From Nepenthes gracilis (taxonomy: Eukaryota; Streptophyta; Magnoliopsida; Caryophyllales; Nepenthaceae): 64,000 nucleotides of DNA. This document shows positions 13,201 to 24,001 of this stretch, piece after piece. The stretch's first letter is position 1; every line of letters starts with the position of its first letter. The notes below the pieces were generated by a model that was given only the letters and a program-made list of their open reading frames with translations, did not search any database and had not been told where the DNA came from. The DNA lies in contig BSYO01000002.1 in NCBI GenBank assembly GCA_033239525.1, positions 28,626,068 to 28,690,067 of the forward strand, given 5' to 3'. Position numbers and translations under genes: made by a program.

Positions 13201-16200
13201 TATATAACAGTATTAGGCTCCATTATTGCGAAGAATATTATTGTATTGACGATATAATTGATGATAGTAAATATATTTGACAATATTTTCCAGAATTCAA
13301 TTTGTTTGCTTTGCGAAAAAAATTTTCACCCAATACCTACACAGTTGCAACCACATCCATGGTCCAAACTCTTCAATATTTTTTGTTAAAATAAACATAC
13401 AAAAAAATTCAAGCTTCAACTAAATTTTTCGATAATCATACGAGACCATTAACACCATCAAGGCTGGGCCACACACCCCAAAAAATAGCATCAAGATTAG
13501 CAAAAAAGAGACGGAAATCATATCAATGGAGATTCAAAAACAAAGGAATAGATATTTTCAACACAAGACAATGGAAGATTATGTAATACCATGGGCCATG
13601 TCTGAAGTATCTCTGTACAGCAAGATATGCTGCATGAAACATTCGCCAGTACTCCTCCTTCCCAAAAAGAATATAGGCTTTGATCAAGTACTCATAGAAA
13701 GAATCAACCCCTGTACAATGTCATACAGAGTCAGCAACAACAAAATATTAATATCGACTAATATATATTAGTATCAGACCTTCTAATACCATACAAAAAC
13801 GCGATATGATGTCATATCAGCGATAAATTAACTGATTTTTGCCTATTAACTAATTACTCTAAATTTTTTTTCCTGAAATATTTTCAATACAGATATTTAT
13901 TGTCTGATACCTATATTGGTGTGATATTGGTATTTTCATCCATAGTATGAATCTTAGTCCACAGCTACTGAGAAGCAAACATGTATGCCTCATAACACAT
14001 AAACCAATATTTTAAAATTGGAATCATGGAATAAAATATCGGCCGATATATATCATTATTATCCCCCAATTTTGATACTTTCCAATATCACGACACAATT
14101 GGGATATATCCTCATATCAACCGATACATTTAGTATACTTTGATTTCAGCAAAATATTTTTCCCTTGGATTTCTATTAGCAAAAGAATGCATCTAATATA
14201 TCTAGAACTGTTACGTTTCACCTTATACAGCCCCGACCAATACCAACACTGGTATTTTTATTGATTGTTGGAATGAATCAAGACCAAAGAAATGCACAAA
14301 ATAACCTTGGCTAGCAACTGAGAGGTTTTTCAGGAAATTACCAGCCCCAATCCCAGTAGAATATTCTATCCATTCCCCAGTTTCCACATCTAGTGTGGAT
14401 CCTAGGAGATTTAAAGAACTCCTCATACTCCATAACGTGCGCAGAGCACGCAAAGCTGCAGATTCATATCTTGGGTCACCAGTCAATCTTGATAGTGCTC
14501 CCATTTCTAGAATTAAGGAACCTGACATGTGAACAGAAAGTCAGGCAATGTTATAAGGGCACCGGTTTAAATTATATTTAACTATATTTGTGGCAAACTC
14601 ACTCCTCACCACAATCAGAGGTACTTGTTTCAGTTGTCTCGTTCTCCATAACTCCATACTGTCAACAGGGTTTTGCATTGAACGGCGTCATAAATCTCTC
14701 TCACAAACAAAACCAAGAGACTATATTTATACTTACTGATAATTAAGAGGTGAATTGTGATTCCTGCTTTATAAAATTGAATTACTGTGGGAGTGGATTT
14801 GACATTTTAAAAAGTAATCAACCAAAACCATGAAATGCCCAAAAAAAGGTACAAAAGCAGGACATTTCAGTCGTTTTCATAATGTGAAATATTTCTTCAT
14901 CCTACAAAAGAACTATGAAAGAAAAAATGTATCGCTGCAACTAGAAGAACTTAATCTGGAGATGATAAACCATTTAACTTAAGCATGACACAGATATTAC
15001 CTTTAGATTGATCCATGCATATGGCAATCCTGTTGGTGTGTCAAATGCCGGTAAGAAGCGTCGCCCAATATCTTCGGCTAGAACAAGTAGCCCGTTCTTG
15101 TAAGTTCCTTGAGTGAACCTGTTTCTAGAATCAATGGCCAGCATATGAGCAGAAACAAGTCCTCCAAGAACTCTTATGTTGCACTACCAATGTGATCAAG
15201 GAAAAAAAAAATCATCATCAACAAGGTTTAGCAGGAGGCCCTTTCACAATAAATTAAGCCCTCCAATTATGTCAACCACTGCGCCCAAATATCAACAATG
15301 GTTGGCAAATTTGCAGCATGTTTCAATGAAAAACACTTGAATGTACAAAGAAAACTGTGAAGAAAAACGTGCAATAACAACAACAATAAATTTTTAAGCT
15401 CCACTAAATGTGGTCATCTACATGAATCAATTTTCACCAATTGTGTAATACCTGGTTCCCCATTCGATTAATTTGACATTATCAATTCATTTTAGGCTTA
15501 TTTTGTGTATATTGGAATAAATTGTGTTATATGAATTTGACGGAAATTTAGAACATGGAAGCAGTTCGGCACTTGAGGCACGCCCGACGCGCTCTTGTAC
15601 GCTTTTGGCAGATTCGGCGCACCCGAGAAGTGCTTATGGACTGCTTGAGAGGGGTTCGGGCAGATTGAAGGTTGCCTAATGCATGCTCGAGGCGGCGCTC
15701 GAGGCGGCGCTCGAGGGCGGATTTCAGAATGCTCGCGCTCAAGGAGTGACTGAAGCGGCACTCATACGCCGATTCAATTATATAAGGACAACATGCACTA
15801 TTTTTAGTCATTTCACGTGGCAAGAGGAGATAGAAGAGATAAAGAGAAGGGAATGAAGAGAAAAGAAGAGAAGAAGAGGTATTTTGAAGTATACTTTGGT
15901 CAGATATGTAAGATTAGATGTTGAGGCATGTATCCTTACACCCTCTTTGGTTTATTTTCGTTTCCGTTTAGTTTTACTTATATTTGATAGTTTTAATATA
16001 CATGCATGGCATTTTTACTTCCCCCACTTTGTCTACTCGTGCATGCATGTAGATTTACTAAAGGATTTGAGGTTTTGTTTCAGTTTTGCTAATATTTGAG
16101 AATTTTGTTCATTTTGTGAAAAAATGAGCAAATAATTTGAGATATTATATTTATGTATAAGTATATTTACAAAGGAAAAGCCACAAAAACTTACATATAG

Positions 16201-19200
16201 GTCTTGCATGCAGTATCCATACATATGCTCTGGGTCAAGCTCTATCTTTGCGCATTCACTTTGATATGTGTACCTTCTTCTCGTGGTAAAAACTTGTATT
16301 TGACCTTTCCGAGTGAGAGTTTCCTACCTTTTTCACCAGATAGGAAAAGTTTTGAACTTGTGATATAGAAACTCTCCCCGATTTGTATTTCTATGAAAAC
16401 CATCATAAGGAATTGAACAAAACTAATATATTCGGACGTCCTAATATATTTAAATAGATTTGAAGATTACACTTAACATCGATGGGTAACAAAAGAAAAT
16501 AACATTTGTCCCCATCTATAGGGAAAAATATGTAGACGGCCCGCTTACGGGTCTAAATAGTAGCTTCTAACCGAAGGTTACCGGGAGTACATATAACCCT
16601 TCCTCAAAGTCAGTCTTTCAGTCTTTGGTTTCATGATTTGTGCATATTTTGGATTTTGATATGTTTTTACTTGCATCTAATTTTGGATACTCGAGATTTT
16701 GATTTGAGATTCGCAGGTTTTGATCGACGTTAGACTTAGATACCGGATTTAGTTGGTCTCGTACATTTGGATCGTTTGACATTGTTTTTGGATTATGGAC
16801 TTTACATACGAGACCATCTTTGGACATTTTGTTGGTTTTCCATACTCGATATTTGGATTTCAGCTTTCATAAATTTTATATTAGTTCATCAATTTATTCC
16901 TTTGCAATGATTGTGGACATATTGTTCATTATATATTATATACTGATACTTACTGAGTATTCGACTTATATTTTTGTAATTTCTCATCCCTTTTAGACTA
17001 ATGGACTTCAAATATATTGCAGGGAGTTCAGACACGATTGCTGGTAGAGACATCGTTCATATTTTGTGAGTATTAGCTCCGTAGTTGAACTATAATTGTT
17101 TTGGACGCATTTTGTTATGAGGATATGATAAATTGGATTAACACCAATCAATTGTATTGTGATGATGATATTTGGATATTGTGGTGACTGATTTATATTG
17201 GATCGGTGATGTGATCTGAATTGTTAGTTTGTGACTCTTTCCTTATGGATATTCAAGCAGGTCATGAATATTTATTTGTCCAAACAGGCAGCTTGGAGCG
17301 ATCTTGTGATTAATGATATTATTGCCTATTATTGTTGGAGCTGTTGGTATCATATGGATATTTTGTCATGTCGCGCCCGGATATGGATTTTATAACTGGA
17401 TATCATTATTTGGGGTTATATTTTGATAATTTTAATTATCGTTATTATTAGGATTTACTTTGATTTGGGTTCATGACAGATTGACACAATTTAGTGCAAT
17501 GACTGTCCAAATGTAGAAGAAATTTTAAATTATTTTTATCACATCAAGTTTTCTTATGTCTACCTTTTCCTTTTCTCCAACCCCAACCACAACTAACTCA
17601 CTTATTCTCAAAGGTGGTTCATTTGTAAAAATAAGATGGGTCACACCTTGTATGTGGACCCTCTGCCTAAATCCTTTTATGTAAATGCATGTGTGCTTTG
17701 TTTCCTATGGATTAGAAAGCTCCACTCTAATAATGTTTCTGCAACTGGATAGACGGCTCAATTCACAAGAAGCCTGAAAACTGAAGTCCACAAATAATTG
17801 TATGCATTTCTTGAATATCATACCTCGAAAAGATTAACCCTTGCATCTACATCGAATGTAAGATTTTCAGAAAGCCATAGAACAGCTTTTTCAAATTCGG
17901 TGTCATTACCCAATACGACAAGACTGAAACAAAAGAAGTCATCAGAATAATGTTGAACATACAAATGCATAAACTGGCTCATGATCTGTAGTTTCTTCCC
18001 TGGCAAATGTGATGTACCTGGATAAAGACTCAATAAGAGTAAGTGCTGACCCATTATAGTTTTGTGGCAAGTGCTCAAGCTGACAAATGAATAAAATTGT
18101 CAGTCACAGCCTGAGAATTGAATGATAAATTCATCTTCTTTACGAAGAAACTCACGTTTAAATTTCCCAGCTCACTGAGGGAATCGGTATAAGTTTTTGT
18201 GATAGGCTTCAACTCATCATGCTGCAGAAATTTAGAGTTGGAACATTTAGTTTAGTATTCTCATAAGCAAACTGTAATTCTTTTAAATATTGTAATGAAC
18301 ATGTGATATATGCATAATAATTTATTTATGTATTGAAAACAAAATGTCCTATGCTGACCGGAAAAGCGTACTTCATATAGTTGTCATATGCATGGTAGAA
18401 CCTGAAAGATAAGTAAAACAGTATCGTTTATTGTCACAAAAAGGATTATAATATCAAAGCCCACGTATTGCCTTTTAAGTTTAAAATAGCCATGCAATCT
18501 AGTACAATCAAATGTCTTGCGAGATAAAGTGGCAGTACAAAAATCTAGCAAAGCACAAGAGAACTAAATTTCATATTTGTTGCTATGTACGTGCAATTGG
18601 CTACTAAACCTTACAGGTTAGGATTTACATATTAAACAACCAGAGAAATTTGTGTCAAGAGCTCGGTGAGGATAGTGTGGATATTGAAGGATCAAGTATT
18701 GGGCCAAGACAAACTGCAAATTGTAATATGTTATTTTTATTTTGTTCAATTTTTTCATAATTCTTTGTTAAATGAGGTGTCCTCCTGTTAAAGAGTTTGT
18801 TATTAAGATTGTTGTAATTAGTCTTAGGTTTGTTAATTTTGTTAGAAGGCTCCTTTTGTTGGCCGGAAATGGGGCAGCCGACTGTCACAGGCATAAGGGA
18901 ATTAAAGAAAATGAATGAAAATAAGAGAAAATGAATACACAATATTTACGTGAAAAACCCTTCTTAATAAAGGGAAAAACCACGGAACACTAAGTCCACA
19001 AAATGTACTATGTATGATATGGGTGATTACAAACAAGAGGTGAAAAACAAAAACAGAACACAGTTTTTCCTCACTGCACTCTGCTTCTTTTCTTCCTCTC
19101 CTCTGTTTTCTTCACACACTTCTCTTTTTGCTCTTCTCTCACTATAGTACATACACACACACTCACATATATATATATGAGTCCAGCAGCAGCAACAAGG

Positions 19201-22200
19201 ATCACCACGCCCTGTTCCATGGTTGGTGCACAGTTCCCAAGAAGTATGCATATGTTTACCCTGTTCAGCAGCAGGCGGCACATGCCTGCAGCAGCAGGCA
19301 GATCTGCTGTTGAAATTCCAAGGTTACCCAAACAGGCAGGTCAACCAACCCCTTTCATGACGTAACAGATCTTCTATATTACCATATTAAGCCGGTCAAC
19401 CCTGTTGACCGTCTTCTTATTTAGACCGGTCAACGCCCTGTTGACCATCGTCATTTGTTGTTTGAGAACCCTCAGCAAAACTGGTCAACTTAGACCTTCA
19501 GCCGATCAACCATATTGATTGGTCGTTGACTGTCTATCTGGTCAACCATGTTGACCGGAACTTTTTCTTGTTCCAACTGAGTTCTTTAATCACAAGAACT
19601 TCTTCACGGGAGTGATTCCCAACAAACCTCCCCTCACGACCGTGAGGAAGTTAAGTCCATCATCCCGGCCAGCCTGCAGCATGGCTCATTCTTCTCTTTC
19701 GGTAGAATCTTTGTCATCATGTCTGCCCCATTCTCTTCTGTGCTAACCTTGTCCAGTGACAGTAGACCTTCCTCCAACACATCTCTTACCCAATGATATC
19801 GTACATCAATATGCTTTGATCTAGAATGAAGTGAAGAGTTCTCACATAGATGAATGACACTTTGACTATCGCAAAGTACCACATATCTTTCCTGTTTAAT
19901 GCCCAACTCTTAAACGAACTCCTTCATCCACAGCATCTCCTTGCAGGCCTCCGTCACTGCGATATATTCGGCTTCAGTAGTGGATAGGGCTACGCACTTT
20001 TGTAGCTTGGACTGCCAAGAAACTGTACCTCCCGCAAATTTCACTAAGTAACCCGATATGGATTTGCCCGTGTCAATATCTCCGGCCATATCCGCGTCCG
20101 AGTAACCCACTAACTGAGGCTTGTCACTTCCAAGACACGGGCACCTCTTGGAAGTTCCCCGAATATATCTCATGATTCGCTTCACCGCGGACCAGTGCTC
20201 CTTTCCCGGATTGGACAGAAACCGACTAACTATCCCAACGGCATGAGCTATGTCAGGTTTGGTACATACCAAGGCATACATCAGGCTTCCCACAGCTGAT
20301 GAGTAGAGAACGTCTTTCATGTATTTCTTCTCGTCATCTGAGGTCGTGCATTGATGAGTGCTCAGCCTGTAGTGGTTCGCCAATGGTGTGTTTACGGGCT
20401 TTGACTTATCCATATTGAATCGTTGGAGCACTTTCTCAATGTAGTTCTCTTGAGACAACCACAATTTTCTTGCCTTTCGATCGCGTAAGATTCTGACTCC
20501 CAGAATCTGCTTAGCCAATCGAAAATCCTTCATAGCAAATGACCGCCCAAGTTGCTCTTTCAGTTCCTTTATCCTAACATTGTTATGCCCAACGATCAAC
20601 ATGTCGTCTGCATACAAGAGAAGAACAACAAAGTCATCATCCGAGAACTTCTGTATAAATACGCAGTGATCACGAGTTGTCCGCCGGTACCCCTGACTAG
20701 TCATGACTGACTCAAATTTTTTATATCACTGTCTAGGAGCTTGCTTCAACCCGTACAAACTTTTTCTTAGACGACAAACAGGTTTCTCATTCCCCTTAGC
20801 TTTAAACCCTTCCGGTTGCTCCATATAGATTTCCTTCTCAAGCTCTCCATGGAAGAATGCAATCCGGACATCCATCTGTTCCACCTCAAGATCCTGGGCG
20901 GCAGCCAGGCCCAGTACTACCCATACGGAGGACATTTTCACAATCGGAGCAAAGATCTCATCAAAATTAACCCCTTTTTATTGACTGAAACCCTTTACTA
21001 CCAGTCGTGCCTTGTACTTTGGCTTCATGGTACTCTCGTCCGGCTTCAAACGGAAGACCCATTTGTTCTTGAGGGCCTTCTTCCCCTTAGGAAGTTTAAC
21101 CAAGTCGAAGGTGTGGTTCTCATGAAGAGAACTCATTTCTTCTTTCATGGCTTCCAACCAATCCTCTTTATTGTTGTCCTTTATCGACTCTTCACAGTCC
21201 TCAGGCTTTCCGGCATCGGTAAGCATGATATATTCGTTAGGCAACAGACGAACGGACGGCCATCTGTTGCGTGAGGATCGTCTAACAGAGACATTCCCGG
21301 CCGATTGAGGAATGACTCCGTCCATGGTGTCATCCGAAGCCATGATCTCCTCTTCATTATCCTCAACCATCTCAGGGCCATGATCATTTCCAATGATGCC
21401 GGACAGACAGCTTCAACGCTTACTTTGTCCGTTTGCTAATAATCGCACTTGGCCTTCCTGTCAATATCTTCAATCGTCTCATTTTCATCAAATGTTACGT
21501 CCCTAGATCGGACAAGTTTTCTGGCAGTAGGATCATAAAATTTGTAGCCCGGCTCATCCTCTCCATAGCCCAGAAAAACACACTGCATAGTCTTTGGCTC
21601 CAACTTTGTCCTTTCGTCTCTTAGAACATGTACAAATGCTCTGCACCCAAACACTCGTAAATGATCATAGAACGGTTCTTTGCCCGTCCATATCTTCTCC
21701 GGCACTTCACCCATCAGAGGTTTACTGGGCGACCTATTTATAATGTAGGCCGCTGTCCTAAGTGCTTCTGCTCAGAAGGATGCATGAACGCAACGCGTAC
21801 TCTCCAAAAGCGTATGATTCATCCGTTCTGCCACTTCATTCAACTGTGGTGTCTTTGGTGGTGTCTTTTGGTACCTAATACCATATGACCGGCAGTAGGT
21901 ATCGAAAGGTTCCAAGTATTCACCACCGTTGTCACTTCGGACGGCCTTCAGCTTCTTCCCCATCTGACGCTCCACAAGAGTATGGAATTGCTTAAAAGTA
22001 CCAAGAACCTAATCCTTGGTCTTCAGTGGGTAGACCCACAGCCTTCTAGAACAGTCGTTAATGAAAGAAACAAAATACTGGGCTCCACCAAATGACCTTT
22101 CTTTGAATGGTCCACACACATCTGTGTGAACAAGATCTAGAAGCTCTGCCTTTGGAGAGGACAAGTCTCCATGAAATGAGACTCTCCTCTGTTTGCCGGC

Positions 22201-23969
22201 CAAGCAATGAGGACACATCTTTGGTTCTTCCTCCTTTGCTCCAGCGATTAGGCCTTTCCTGGCCAAATAAGGCAGCCCACGATCACTCATGTGGCTTAAC
22301 TTTCTGTGCCACGGATCCACTGTCTCTTTGCAGATTGTAGTGTTCACGTCTCCGACTACTACACAAGCCTTCATCACATATAGGCCAGAGCCCTTCTTCC
22401 CTTTTGCTAGGACAAGAGACCCTCTAGTCAGCTTTCATTCACCTTCACAAAAGGTATCGCAGTAACCTTCATCATCCAGCCGACCGGCTGAGATGACATT
22501 CAGTCGAATATCAGAGACATGATGCACATCCTTCAACACCAGCTTCGTTACGTTGTTTGTGACCAAGACAACATCTCCTCTGCCTACGATCGGCGATATT
22601 CCTTCATTTTCCATCCTTATTACTCCAAAATCTCCTGGAGTGTAGGATGTGAACAGTTGCCTCCTGGACGTGACATATAAGGTGGCACCAAAATCGATTA
22701 CCGAACCGAACTCTTCGTCCGTCACATTTGCCACATCTCCTTCACTTGTCAACAGGAGTCCGCCTCCTGTGACCACTGAGACGGAGGACTTTTTCTCTAC
22801 CCGTCCTCTATCACTTTTTTCTCTTTCCGTATTTTTTCACTTCTATTTGTAGCAATACTTCTTAATGTGGCCCTTCGTACCACAGTGGTGGCACTCAAGG
22901 TTTTGATACCTTGACCTTGACTTGCTGCGGGCTTTCTCTCATTGCTTTTGACCACGACCTCTGCTTCTTCCCCTCGATTTAGTCATAAGTACCTCAGATG
23001 TCGAAGTCCCTTGTGACCTCCTTGACTCATTCATGAGTAGGGAAGCAATAATCTCATGCAACTTTAGTGTATCTTTTCCAAACAATAAGGTTGTGACAAT
23101 ATGATCATAGGAGGCCGGCAGAGAAGCCAGCAGGACCAACGCCTTATCCTCCTCCTTGATTTCTTCGTCAAGGGCGGACATTTGCGTTAATATCCGGTTG
23201 AACTCGTTCAAGTACTTCTTGGAGCTTCCTCCTTCCGACAACCGTAAGCCATAAAATTGCTTCTTAATGTGTAGTCTGGTTATCAAAGATTTGGACTTAT
23301 ACCGACTCTCCAACTTCTCCCAGACCTCTGCCGGGTCGGTCAAACCAAGCACTTCCCGGAGAGTGTTGTCCGCCAAACACAGTTTGATGGTGCAGTTTGC
23401 AAGATCTCTTTTGTCTTACCATTCATCATCGGTTAAGTTTGCGGGCTTCTCATCCTTCTTCTTCAGCGCCTTTATCGTCCCTTCTCTGGTAAAAACGTTT
23501 TTCACCCTCTCTTGCCAGAGGATGAAGTTACCCTACCCGTTGAACTGCTCAACGCTGAACGGCAGATTCTTTGATGATGTTGACGCCATTAAAACAGAGT
23601 TCTCAACCTTGCTCTCTGATACCACTTGTTGGTATCAGTAGAAACTTGACCGTCTCTGTACCACTTGTTCGCCGGAAATGGGGCGGCCGACTGTCACAGG
23701 CACAAGGAAATTGAAGAGAAAGAATGGAAGTAAGAGAAAACGAACACACAATATTTACGTGGAAAACCCTTCTGAATAAAAAAAAAAAAACCACGGGACG
23801 CTAAGTCCACAAAATGTACTATGTATGATATCGGTGATTACAAATAGGAGGTGAAAAACAAAAACAGAACACAGTTTTTTCTCACTGCACTCTGCTTCTT
23901 TTCTTCCTCTCCTCTGTTTTCTTCACACACTTCTCTTTTTGCTCTTCTCTCACTATAGTACATATACAT

Positions 23970-24001
<32 letters not shown>

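Noticed and set aside
20816..21274. 152-aa plus-strand ORF
   Set aside because: Shadow of the copia reverse transcriptase on the minus strand.
23611..23634. Possible tRNA-Met gene
   Set aside because: Only the short PBS complementary to the tRNA 3' end is present; no cloverleaf.
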